A DNA stretch of 64,000 bases from CALBPI01 sp963922335 (GTDB lineage: Bacteria > Pseudomonadota > Gammaproteobacteria > Steroidobacterales > Woeseiaceae). A program made the translations under genes and the position numbers. Below the pieces are notes generated by a model. The model did not search any database. It was not told where the DNA came from and saw only the letters and a list, made by a program, of their open reading frames with translations. The stretch lies in contig CAWUIB010000002.1 in assembly GCA_963922335.1 (NCBI GenBank), positions 248,001-312,000 on the forward strand, given 5' to 3'. The first letter of the stretch is position 1. Each line of letters starts with the position of its first letter. This document shows, one piece after another, positions 32,554 through 41,729 of this stretch.

Positions 32554-35015
32554 GCGGCGCTCAAGGCGTCGACAGAAGTCTGCATGAGGTCCATGTAGAC
32601 GCCTTCACCCTGTTCGGTTGCCACAGTGAGCGCGCGCTGCATCACTTCAAGCGCGTCCTGTTGTCGCTCGTGCGTCACAAGGGCTTCCGCAAGCATTCTT
32701 GAAAACTGCGAGTGCACCAGCAGATTGCCGTCCGGCGCGATCGCCTCGCGGTACGTCGCCGTCATTGCGTCCAGCGCTGATTCTCGGTCCGGGTTGGCGG
32801 TGTCCAGTGCAGCCAGCCAGTGCAGGAATAAATCTGCAAACGCCTCGTACCAGATCAGACGATATTCCTTCGCGAGCGATTTCATCGCCGTCGCTGACGA
32901 CAAGATCGCTTCGTGGTCACCCAAGCTGTGATTGAGTTCGAGTGCAACAAGATAAGCCACGCAAATGGACGCCGGATGATCCAGCGCTCTCGCCCACTCA
33001 AACATCTCTGATTCAGTAGCGCGCGCTTCATCGCGCTTGCCCTGCCAGGCAAGACTCCATGCTTTGAGCCCGAGTGAAAACACCTTGGGATCGTAGGTCA
33101 ATTGCAACAGGTAATCCCGAACACGATTGGGATCGTAGTGCTCGACCACCAGGTTCGCATAATGCACCGTCTCATCGAGATTGCCCAGCTGGTACTGCGC
33201 GTTGGCGATCGCGCGATAACCGATCATGCGCACAAGATCACTATCGACCGCCTCACCCAGTGTCTCGAGCTCGCGGCCAATGAGATCAACAGCGTCGAGT
33301 TCGAGATTGAACAGGCGCAGTGTCCAAAGACCGTAGAGCGCTGCCGCTCGCAGCACCGGATTGAGGGTCTCACTCGTCAGTGCGCAGGCCTTGACGAAAG
33401 CATCCTCCACGTCCGGGTGGGTGTAACCCTTGAGTGCTTGGTGAATGCCACCGGAAGCGACCAGAATCTCGAGTAGCGTTGCATCCCGCGTATCGGCTGG
33501 CAGGTTGTCTACGTGCAAACGCGCCACCTCTAATCGCTCCAGTGCGTCGGCGTACGCGCCAAGACTGTACTGACGTTTGGCAGCAACGATCAGATAAGGA
33601 ATCGCCTTTTCCCAGTCCTCGGCGGTCGAGAAATGATAAGCCAGCTGTGATGCGACATCTGCCTCGCGCCCCTCGTATAGCGACTCCAGCAACTCGCCGA
33701 CTTCGGCGTGCAGCGCCATACGCTCGCCAACGCCGAGCTCGTGGTAGAGGTACTGACGAAACAGGTTGTGGGAGAAGCGGAACAGGGTGATCTGGTTGCC
33801 ACCGACGCGGGAACTGGCCACCTCATGCACAAGCCCGTGTCGCGCACCCAACTCGCGCGACAACGTGCGTAAAACCTTTCGATCAGGTAACTCGAGCAGC
33901 GCAGACACAACACCTGCAACGAAGGTCTCTCCCTGTACGCTCGCGATCGAAAGCAGTTCCTGATACTCGTCGCTCAATCTCGCAATGCGCTCTTCGATGA
34001 CGCCCTCGACCCGTGGCGGAATACCGCTCCAATCGATCTCCCGAGCGACCACCCACTGCTCAGCTTCATTCTTCTCAAGATCGCCGCGCTCTTTCAGCGT
34101 CCGCAGCAGCTCCTGAGAGAACAGGGGATATCCCTGCGTGTGCTGGAAAAATTGATTCCGAAAATCTGCGCCGAGTTCGTTGGCTTCAATATCGATCAGC
34201 GAGTCGACCAGCCCGCGTCGCTCCTCCTCCTGCTCATCGCCGAGGATGAGGATAATGTCGCCGTGCACACGCTTGAGCTCATTGAGAATCGGCGCCATCG
34301 GATGGCGTTCGTCGTTTCTGCCGAGCTGCAGGTCATTCGGCCGGAATGCACCGAGCAAAAGAATCCGCGCGTTGTGAATTCTGCGCGAAAGGTGGAACAA
34401 CAGTTGTGCAGAGGCCGCATCTACCCAATGCAAATCATCAACGATGATCACCAACGGCACAGACTCGGAGAACTTGATCAACAGATCAGTGTAGAGCTGA
34501 AAAATACGCTCCGCGTCGATCGTACCCTCGAGTTTCGCTTGTTTGCGAGCCGACTCCAGTTTGTCGACCCACCCCGCTTTCTCCGCTGAGAATCGCGCCG
34601 CATTGAAAATGAAGGAACCACCGGGGATGAGACTGCCAAGCAGGTCAGGTGCTTCCTCAACAATGGTCTTTGTCGCGACAGAGACAAACGCACCAAGTCG
34701 CCCTGCGTTCGTTTCGCTAACCGCTTCTGATTGAAACTCATCCGCGTCCCCGGTCAGTTGCGCCAGAATTTCGATGAACGGAAGATAAGCGTCGGACTGA
34801 CCTGTTTGGCTATCGCACGTAGCAAGGGTTGCGAGCAGGCTCTCATCCGCGTGTTGTGCCTGACGGACGAACTCCTCGATCAACGCTGACTTCCCCGAGC
34901 CCGCGTCGCCTTCGACAAACAGTGTTTGCCCCTTCCCCGTCAGCGCGCTTCGAAGACCTGCTGCCAACCGATCCAGCTCTTCATCACGCCCGTAGAACGT
35001 CATCTTTTCTTTCAC
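32550..35015 (-). CDS. large AAA_16-type ATPase with TPR-like C-terminus
   Basis: 821 residues. I favour GTG 35015, five bases after GGAGG (protein begins VKEKMTFYGRDEEL); ATG 35003 is the alternative. Walker A is GDAGSGKS near residue 41 and Walker B is LVIIVDDLHWVD near 205, followed by a sensor-like ILLLGAFRPN. This is the AAA_16/MalT-like ATPase core. From residue ~390 the protein is all-helical, with TPR-like repeats (YLIVAAKRQYSLGAYADALE, IANAQYQLGNLDETVHYANL). Such proteins usually carry an N-terminal kinase, cyclase or DNA-binding domain, but none is present here. A signalling ATPase of unknown input and output is the most I can say. Confidence 0.8.
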   Translation of the reverse strand: MKEKMTFYGRDEELDRLAAGLRSALTGKGQTLFVEGDAGSGKSALIEEFVRQAQHADESLLATLATCDSQTGQSDAYLPFIEILAQLTGDADEFQSEAVSETNAGRLGAFVSVATKTIVEEAPDLLGSLIPGGSFIFNAARFSAEKAGWVDKLESARKQAKLEGTIDAERIFQLYTDLLIKFSESVPLVIIVDDLHWVDAASAQLLFHLSRRIHNARILLLGAFRPNDLQLGRNDERHPMAPILNELKRVHGDIILILGDEQEEERRGLVDSLIDIEANELGADFRNQFFQHTQGYPLFSQELLRTLKERGDLEKNEAEQWVVAREIDWSGIPPRVEGVIEERIARLSDEYQELLSIASVQGETFVAGVVSALLELPDRKVLRTLSRELGARHGLVHEVASSRVGGNQITLFRFSHNLFRQYLYHELGVGERMALHAEVGELLESLYEGREADVASQLAYHFSTAEDWEKAIPYLIVAAKRQYSLGAYADALERLEVARLHVDNLPADTRDATLLEILVASGGIHQALKGYTHPDVEDAFVKACALTSETLNPVLRAAALYGLWTLRLFNLELDAVDLIGRELETLGEAVDSDLVRMIGYRAIANAQYQLGNLDETVHYANLVVEHYDPNRVRDYLLQLTYDPKVFSLGLKAWSLAWQGKRDEARATESEMFEWARALDHPASICVAYLVALELNHSLGDHEAILSSATAMKSLAKEYRLIWYEAFADLFLHWLAALDTANPDRESALDAMTATYREAIAPDGNLLVHSQFSRMLAEALVTHERQQDALEVMQRALTVATEQGEGVYMDLMQTSVDALSAA

Positions 35016-35134
35016 ACACCCCTCCGCGACGCCAAATATAGACCGCTGCAGTAGTCGACACCAGCATCGCTCGGCCTGTACTCGTGACACTGTTACTATC
35101 GTGGACTCGAAAAATACCGACCGCCGGAGATCCC

Positions 35135-37561
35135 ATGAGTCTATTTCGCGTCCTGGCTGCCATCGCAGGTTTCACCACTGTCACCGCCTTCGCCGACCCA
35201 CCGATTGTGCAACCAGGTGCACCTGGCGAAACCCCGCGGACACTTAGTGCCGATGAGGCGACAGAGATCGCAGACACGAGCTACACACCTGATGATGTGC
35301 GGTTCATGCAGGGCATGATTCCTCACCACGAACAGGCGTTGGAGATGGCTCGACTGGTCGCCGAGCGAACCAATAATGCTGATGTTGTTGATATCGCCGG
35401 TCGTATCGAGTCCTCACAAGGAGACGAAATCGAATTCATGAACGGATGGCTATCCGACCGTGGCGAAGCGTCGCCTGAGTCTGGCGGACACCATTCGATG
35501 CATATGCATCACCAAATGGCGGGTATGGCCAGTCCGGAACAAATGGCCGCGCTTGCCGACGCCTCAGGAACAGACTTCGATCGGTTGTTTCTCGAGCTGA
35601 TGATTACCCACCATGAGGGTGCACTTACGATGGTCGAGGATTTGTTGGAACAGCCGGGTGCAGCGTATGACCCGGTCCTGTTCGAATTCACCAACGACAT
35701 CAACAACGACCAAACCAGTGAGATCGAGCGCATGAATGGCATGTTGGTCGCGCTATCCACAGACCCGCGCGCCGGACTTGCGCCCGGTATCACCGATGCC
35801 GAGACAGCGATTTCCAACCTTGAGTTGGTTGTCACCTTGCCAAGACCTGACGGCTTTTTTGACCCGACTAATCCTGGAGACCTCCCGTTAGCGAGGCTAG
35901 CAGCCAAAAACGAAGCTGCGCCAGCTGACGATGCTGAAGACTCGTCGGATGAGGAGGAAGAGAAAGCGAAAAAGAAAAAGGACCCGCGGACACCTTTGCT
36001 CAGCTTTGCCAACACCGACATGGCGTTCCGTGAGAATGTTCTCGTGACCGGCAGCTATCACGGCTTCAATGTCTACGAAATCTCCAGTGCCCAACCAGAA
36101 CTGATGGCGTCCATTGTCTGCCCGGGTGGCCAGGGTGATGTCTCCATTGTTGGTGACCTCTTGATCATGTCCGTCGAACAGACCCGGGGGCGACTCGATT
36201 GCGGGCTCGAGGGTATCGCTGAGGATGTTAGTGACGCTCGTTTCCGTGGTCTCAGAATTTTCGACATCAGTGATCTGACGCGCCCGATACAGGTTGGCGC
36301 CGTTCAAACGTGCCGTGGATCACACACGCACTCCGTGGTGTCTGGGCCCGGGCGCGACGGCAAGATCATTGTCTACAACTCCGGCACTTCGGTGGTGCGC
36401 GACACCGAGGAACTGGAAGGCTGCTACGACGAAACACCCGGCGATGACCGCACGGCGTTGTTTCGTATCGATGTCATCGAAATACCGGTAGACAATCCCG
36501 GCGCATCTCGCATCATCGACAGCCCGGCGGTATTCGCAGATCCCGACTCGGGTGTGCTCGCTGGCTTGTGGCGCGGCGGCGACCACGGCGATGAAACCCA
36601 GCGCACAAGAAAGACCGACCAATGCCACGACATCACGGTCTTTCCAACGGCAAACATCGCCGCTGGGGCGTGTTCCGGAAACGGTATCATCTTCGATATT
36701 GCCAACCCGCGAAAACCCAAACGCATCGACGCGGTCGTTGACGAAGGATTTGCCTACTGGCACTCGGCGACGTTCAACAACGACGGTACCAAAGTTGTAT
36801 TCACCGACGAATGGGGTGGTGGCAGTAGACCGCGCTGCCGCGCGCATGACCCGCTCGACTGGGGCGCCGATGCGATTTACGACATCGTCGACGGCAAACT
36901 CGAATACCGCAGTCACTACAAAATGCCCGGACCGCAGATGGACACCGAAAACTGTGTCGCACACAACGGCTCAATCGTGCCGGTCCCCGGCAGAGACCTG
37001 TTCGTTCAGGCCTGGTATCAGGGCGGATTGTCCGTCATGGACTTTACGGACTCTGCTGAACCGGTCGAGATCGCATTTTTCGACCGAGGACCCATCGATG
37101 AAGAGTCGCTGGTACTCGGCGGTTACTGGTCGACATATTGGTACGACGGCCTGATCTACGGCACCGAAATCGTTCGCGGTCTCGATGTCTTCGAGTTGTT
37201 ACCAAGCGAACACCTGACCGAGAACGAAATCAATGCGGCAAAGCTCGCGAATCAGGGTTCAGTTTTCAACCCTCAACAACAGTTACCCGTGTCCTGGCCT
37301 GCCGAACCGGTTGTAGCCCGTGCGTATATCGACCAACTGCAACGCGATGACGCTTTACCCGCGGCGCTGGCGCAGCGGCTTGAATTGCAGCTGGCTCGTG
37401 TGGAGACCGCACTTTCCAATGACAGCAAGGAACGTAGCCTAGCCAAGCTGCTGAGTCGTACAGCACGCGAGATCAAAGCGCTTGAGTTAGACGGACGACA
37501 AGTCAGCCGGCAGGAGGCACTGAGCAGCACGCTTCGGGACATCGCCGATCGTCTGGATTGA
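35135..37561 (+). CDS. exported DUF305 protein fused to an LVIVD beta-propeller
   Basis: 808 residues. ATG 35135 lies four bases after GGAGA and opens a signal peptide (MSLFRVLAAIAGFTTVTAFA). Residues ~60-235 carry two DUF305 halves with FMQGMIPHHEQALEMARLVA and FLELMITHHEGALTMVEDLL, separated by a His/Met-rich stretch (HHSMHMHHQM). DUF305 is linked to copper and other metals. An acidic then basic linker follows (EDSSDEEEEKAKKKKDPR). The rest is an LVIVD-type propeller (MAFRENVLVTGSYHGFNVYE, FRGLRIFDISDLTRPIQVGA) with several Cys. A helical tail ends the protein. The fusion suggests a periplasmic metal-responsive or metal-binding surface protein; its enzymatic role, if any, is unknown. It is divergent from the AAA ATPase gene. 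Confidence 0.85.
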   Translation: MSLFRVLAAIAGFTTVTAFADPPIVQPGAPGETPRTLSADEATEIADTSYTPDDVRFMQGMIPHHEQALEMARLVAERTNNADVVDIAGRIESSQGDEIEFMNGWLSDRGEASPESGGHHSMHMHHQMAGMASPEQMAALADASGTDFDRLFLELMITHHEGALTMVEDLLEQPGAAYDPVLFEFTNDINNDQTSEIERMNGMLVALSTDPRAGLAPGITDAETAISNLELVVTLPRPDGFFDPTNPGDLPLARLAAKNEAAPADDAEDSSDEEEEKAKKKKDPRTPLLSFANTDMAFRENVLVTGSYHGFNVYEISSAQPELMASIVCPGGQGDVSIVGDLLIMSVEQTRGRLDCGLEGIAEDVSDARFRGLRIFDISDLTRPIQVGAVQTCRGSHTHSVVSGPGRDGKIIVYNSGTSVVRDTEELEGCYDETPGDDRTALFRIDVIEIPVDNPGASRIIDSPAVFADPDSGVLAGLWRGGDHGDETQRTRKTDQCHDITVFPTANIAAGACSGNGIIFDIANPRKPKRIDAVVDEGFAYWHSATFNNDGTKVVFTDEWGGGSRPRCRAHDPLDWGADAIYDIVDGKLEYRSHYKMPGPQMDTENCVAHNGSIVPVPGRDLFVQAWYQGGLSVMDFTDSAEPVEIAFFDRGPIDEESLVLGGYWSTYWYDGLIYGTEIVRGLDVFELLPSEHLTENEINAAKLANQGSVFNPQQQLPVSWPAEPVVARAYIDQLQRDDALPAALAQRLELQLARVETALSNDSKERSLAKLLSRTAREIKALELDGRQVSRQEALSSTLRDIADRLD

Positions 37562-37673
37562 TGAACCGAATCTGCCGGAGGCAGTCAAAACAGGAGACGG
37601 GCCACGCACTGCGCGCCGCTTCGCCATTTGCTATGTTTGAAGGCACGAACACTAACTCGCGGGAGGAAGGACA

Positions 37674-38645
37674 ATGAACGGGTATATTCCGGCGCTGATC
37701 GCCGCAGCGCTGACACTGTCTGGCTGTGCCACCAACACCCGCGAAGTCGCCACGGTCGAAAAAGAAGCGGTTCCGGATCGCGAAATCGAAATCGGCTTTG
37801 GCGCTCGACGCCGCAGCGATTACGGCCTGCTCGTTGTTATGGAGTACAACTCGAATGGTTGGGCCGTGGCCAACATGATCGACTCCCGCAAGATAGGCTT
37901 CAACCGGACCATCCGAGCGCGCGAGGGGCAAGAGGTCTTGTTCATCAGTTCAGACCTCAAGTACGCGGAGCCTTTCTTTGAGGATCAAACTCAGATCGAA
38001 CAGGAAACGGTGGTGTGCAACGTCATGTTCAGTAACAACCCGTTGTACAACCCCTGTTCCAGCCGATTCATGACAGTGAATGCGTTCAAGTCGCTCGGCA
38101 AATCGGCATGGTCAATTCTGACGGACTTCGGCATGAGTTCAGGCACCCACAAGGCGCTTGATCACGACACCGTGGCTGAAGCGATTGCGGCCACGGACTT
38201 GCTGACCACCGTAGAGAAGCAGGTTGCTGCCTGGGAGTATCAGGAATACCGCGATGCATTCAACGAAGCCAAGACGGCGATCGACTTTTCCGCTTTCATC
38301 GACAAATACGCACGCCACGATCCCGACGGGCTGATTTCGCAGGCGATCGCGAGACGCAACGTCTTGCTCTATCAGGAAGAGCTCGATCGACAGGGCATCG
38401 ATCCGGTGACACTGAAGCAGCGCGAAGCCGAGGCCAGCGCCGATGAGCTTGCTGCGTTCAGAGATAATCTGCAGGCAGGCGTAAATACCAATTGCGGGCC
38501 AATACTGGCTGCCGAAGGTGGTTGGGTACGCATCCAAAAGGCGGTCGATGGCTTCGGAGACGTGCACTGGATTCCACAAGACAAGGTCTTCCCCCCGGGT
38601 TTTGACTGCAGCTTCAAGAACGGCGAGTACGTCGCGCCGCAATAG
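37674..38645 (+). CDS. lipoprotein of unknown function with C-terminal SH3-like segment
   Basis: 323 residues from ATG 37674 after GGGAGGAAGG. The signal ends in the lipobox LTLSGC, so the mature protein is lipid-anchored. After a beta-rich N-terminal third (RRSDYGLLVVMEYNSNGWAV) comes a helical middle. The final ~60 residues (TNCGPILAAEGGWVRIQKAV, then DVHWIPQDKVFP) look like a small SH3-type domain. It contains several Cys (VVCNVMF, NPCSSRF, NTNCGP, FDCSFK). Family not recognised. It precedes the Ser/Thr kinase by about 70 bases on the same strand and may share its transcript. Confidence 0.65.
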   Translation: MNGYIPALIAAALTLSGCATNTREVATVEKEAVPDREIEIGFGARRRSDYGLLVVMEYNSNGWAVANMIDSRKIGFNRTIRAREGQEVLFISSDLKYAEPFFEDQTQIEQETVVCNVMFSNNPLYNPCSSRFMTVNAFKSLGKSAWSILTDFGMSSGTHKALDHDTVAEAIAATDLLTTVEKQVAAWEYQEYRDAFNEAKTAIDFSAFIDKYARHDPDGLISQAIARRNVLLYQEELDRQGIDPVTLKQREAEASADELAAFRDNLQAGVNTNCGPILAAEGGWVRIQKAVDGFGDVHWIPQDKVFPPGFDCSFKNGEYVAPQ

Positions 38646-38714
38646 CCTCCCGACACCCAAACCCGGTATTCTCGGCCGAGCAACCATCAGACAATAATGA
38701 AAAAGGGATGGGAC

Positions 38715-41069
38715 ATGCTCGATTGGGAACGCATCAGTGAATCACTGAACGAGGCGCTGACACTCGATAGAAAGAGTGCTGCCGAATTCGTCGCACGTGT
38801 GCTACCGGATGGTGACGATCTATCGGCCGCCAACCGGTTGCTGGAGACGCTCTACCCCGACTCGGGCTTCATGCTGACTCAAGCTGGCGAAGGGATCGAG
38901 GAACAAACTCGATTCGAAACAGGCAAGCTGGTTGGGCCCTGGCGGATCGGTGAAATCATCGGTCGCGGCGGTATGGGTGAAGTGTATCGGGCGGCACGCG
39001 CCGATGGTCTCTATAATCAGAGTGTCGCGCTGAAGATCATGCACAGTACCGACAGCGCCATCAACGCCGTCTTCGAACGCGAACGACAGCGACTTGCGCT
39101 CATGGAACACCCGGGTATCTCCCGTATCGTCGATGGCGGAACCACCGACGATGGTCGTCCCTATATGGCGATGGAGCTCGTTGACGGCACACCGATCGAT
39201 CAACACTGTTCGGACAATCGACTTAGTACCCGTGAGCGCATCCGTCTGGTGCGTCGCACGTGTATGGCGGTTAGCCACGCTCACGGTAAGCTCATTCTGC
39301 ACAGGGATATCAAGACATCCAATGTGTTGGTCGACAGCAGCGGACAACCACGACTCATCGACTTCGGCATCGCGGCGACGCTCGGGGACGACGGGCTGCG
39401 CGGTGGTCCTCTGACGCTTTATTGTGCTGCACCCGAGCAGCTGATGGGCGCCGCTTTGTCGGCCCAAACCGATGTGTTCGGTATGGGTGTGCTCTTGCAC
39501 GAGGTCTTGCTGGGAACTCGACCGCGTCGCCAGAGAGACGCCGGCATGTCTTTGAGCGACACGGTCACGCTGGAGTCAGACCTGCAAGCGATTCTTTCCC
39601 GAGCGATGGCGACGGATCCGGCGAATCGCTATCTCACAATCGACGCGTTAGCGGAAGATCTCGGCGCGTGGCTAGACAAACTGCCGGTTGCCGCACGTAA
39701 CGGTGGCATAGCGTACCGCCTGCGAAAGCTCGTACAGCGAGCCCCACTGGCATCGACACTCGCCGCAGGGTTTGTGCTCGCACTGGTCGGTGGCACAGTT
39801 TTTAGTCTTCGGTATGCGGCGGAAGCTCAAGCTGAAACAGAGCGCGCACAGCGTGCACTCGCCCGCGCGCAGTGGCAGTTCAATCGGTCCGAGGCGAGCC
39901 TCGCGGCGCAGCAGTCCTACTCGGATATCCTTCAGCGCGCGTTTGGCGGTGACAAGACCGATGAGTTGTCCTCGATGCTGGTCGAGCGCTGGGAGTCGGC
40001 CTGGGCGGATCGAGAAAGTGACCCGGATACCGCGGCCGCAACCAGCTACGCGGTGGGTCGAAACTTCTTCTTCAGAAGCGACACGAAACGTGCGCTTGAG
40101 ATCTTTGACCCATGGATGGAATCCGGTATCGGTCCTGCGCCATTGGTCGAAATCGGCGAAGAGGTTTATGCGCTCATGTTGGCTACAGCCAACCGCAACG
40201 ACGAAGCAGGCCCGAGGCTACGCGAGCTGATCGATCGCTTTGAAACGGGCTTTCGTGAGAGTGACTCTGATCTCTTCAACTACGCATTCAAACTCGCCGT
40301 TATCACGAAAGCGGACGAGGACCTGGCGCGCGCTGAGTCTGTGTTGCTGCGCCTGATTCCGAACGACAAGGAACCCTTTGAAACGCTGTTCCATCAAAAC
40401 CAGCTGGGGTTCCTGCGTCTGCTTCGCAATGAGCGCTCCGGTGCATTGGCAGCATTCAGAGAAGCGCTGCGTATTTTCGATGACAACCCACAATTGGCCG
40501 CTTACGGCCGCGACATTGTGCGCTTCAACGTTGCACTTCAGGAGCTCGGTCTGACTCGCGATCTCGACGCGGCGGAATCTCTGACTCAGGCGATACTCAC
40601 CGAGGACTTCGAACTCAAGGGTGAGAGTGCACAACAGGGCCGAGCGTCATTGCTGATGGGGATGATCAATGGTGAACGTGGCGATCTCGATGAGGCGCTC
40701 TCGCGTGTAGACACCGCGGACGCTTTGTTTGCCAAGTACACCGGTACGAATTCGTCCATGCGCGTCACTACTTTCGCAGTCAAGGCGGCCATTATGGCCG
40801 ATGCCGGCATGTATGACGAAGCTCGCAGACAACTTGGTGAGGCGCGTGCATTGATTGATGAGGCATCCGGCGACAGTGCTGAGCGCGCCGTGAAATTCCT
40901 GGAACTCTATACCGAGGTTGCCGCCGACAGTGCAGGCACAGATGCGACCGCTCGCTTCGAAGCAGACAAACTCGCGGACACTATCCGTGGGAACGGTGTT
41001 CTGCACTACTGGTTCCAACGGCTCGTCGAGCGTGGCGTACTTGATGAGTCACTTCTGAAGCCCGGTTAA
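38715..41069 (+). CDS. transmembrane Ser/Thr protein kinase with TPR-like sensor domain
   Basis: 784 residues. I prefer ATG 38715 (MLDWERISESLNEALTLDRK), which matches the usual start of this kinase type; ATG 38697 would add six residues. The kinase domain is complete: glycine loop GRGGMGEVYRA (~83), catalytic Lys in VALKIM (~107), HRDIKTSNVLVD (~197), DFG (~217) and APEQ. A membrane helix (STLAAGFVLALVGGTVFSL) at ~346-366 leads to a periplasmic helical region with TPR-like repeats. Kinases of this kind often sit beside an ECF sigma factor of the sig-70_X6 type, exactly as here: the sigma gene converges on it and both stops share TTAA at 41066-41069. Confidence 0.92.
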   Translation: MLDWERISESLNEALTLDRKSAAEFVARVLPDGDDLSAANRLLETLYPDSGFMLTQAGEGIEEQTRFETGKLVGPWRIGEIIGRGGMGEVYRAARADGLYNQSVALKIMHSTDSAINAVFERERQRLALMEHPGISRIVDGGTTDDGRPYMAMELVDGTPIDQHCSDNRLSTRERIRLVRRTCMAVSHAHGKLILHRDIKTSNVLVDSSGQPRLIDFGIAATLGDDGLRGGPLTLYCAAPEQLMGAALSAQTDVFGMGVLLHEVLLGTRPRRQRDAGMSLSDTVTLESDLQAILSRAMATDPANRYLTIDALAEDLGAWLDKLPVAARNGGIAYRLRKLVQRAPLASTLAAGFVLALVGGTVFSLRYAAEAQAETERAQRALARAQWQFNRSEASLAAQQSYSDILQRAFGGDKTDELSSMLVERWESAWADRESDPDTAAATSYAVGRNFFFRSDTKRALEIFDPWMESGIGPAPLVEIGEEVYALMLATANRNDEAGPRLRELIDRFETGFRESDSDLFNYAFKLAVITKADEDLARAESVLLRLIPNDKEPFETLFHQNQLGFLRLLRNERSGALAAFREALRIFDDNPQLAAYGRDIVRFNVALQELGLTRDLDAAESLTQAILTEDFELKGESAQQGRASLLMGMINGERGDLDEALSRVDTADALFAKYTGTNSSMRVTTFAVKAAIMADAGMYDEARRQLGEARALIDEASGDSAERAVKFLELYTEVAADSAGTDATARFEADKLADTIRGNGVLHYWFQRLVERGVLDESLLKPG

Positions 41070-41623
41070 TCTTTTATGCGCGCCGCGAGCCACCGACGCG
41101 CTTGCTGCCAGTCGCGCCTCACGGACCGCTCCGACAAGCCCAGCATCTCGGCGGTTTCGCCTTCGCTCATTCCTGAGAAATATCTGGCATCGACCACACG
41201 CAGCCAGCGCTCATTTTCTTCAGCAAGCTGGCCCAACAGCTCGGCGATACCCACGATCTGTTCTGGCGTTTCACTAAACTCCGCTAGTTGATTCTCGGCA
41301 TCCGCAAGATCCATCGCGAGCTGATCACCACCGTGCTTTTGCGTGAGCTTCCGGCGCGCGTGATCTACGACAACCTGGCGCATCGCGAGGCTAGCGGTCT
41401 TCAAGAAATGCTTCTGAGACTGCCATATCGTTCGCCCACTCAGCTTGAGAAAACTCTCGTGAAGCACGTCTTCGGTCATCATCGTGTCACTAAAGCCGGC
41501 ACGTCTTCGCCGGGTTCTTGCGATCCGTAACAACGCCTCATACGCGTCCTCGACCAGGCCTTCCGCAATGCGCTGCTCCTCCGGCTCGTAACCGCTCACG
41601 TGGTCTGCGTTTTCCTCGCTCAT
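41066..41623 (-). CDS. ECF-type RNA polymerase sigma factor (sig-70_X6 kind)
   Basis: 185 residues. It has region 2 (YEALLRIARTRRRRAGFSDT ... EDVLHESFLKLSGR) and region 4 with the recognition helix (YFSGMSEGETAEMLGLSERS, then VRRDWQQARRWL). The early RTRRRRAG and the TEDVLHESFLKL block match the ECF subgroup that is genetically linked to TPR-containing Ser/Thr kinases. In that group phosphorylation is thought to control the sigma factor in place of a classical anti-sigma factor; none is encoded here. Its promoter targets cannot be predicted. It is divergent from the RND permease gene at 41730. Confidence 0.88.
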   Translation of the reverse strand: MSEENADHVSGYEPEEQRIAEGLVEDAYEALLRIARTRRRRAGFSDTMMTEDVLHESFLKLSGRTIWQSQKHFLKTASLAMRQVVVDHARRKLTQKHGGDQLAMDLADAENQLAEFSETPEQIVGIAELLGQLAEENERWLRVVDARYFSGMSEGETAEMLGLSERSVRRDWQQARRWLAARIKD

Positions 41624-41729
41624 CCCTGCATGCTACCGAAAAAAAATGCGTGAGACCTGTCCGGTTTGGCGAGATTTCTCGTTAGTACATAACAGGAGCC
41701 CTACAACATTGCCGTTCACGGAGCGTCTC

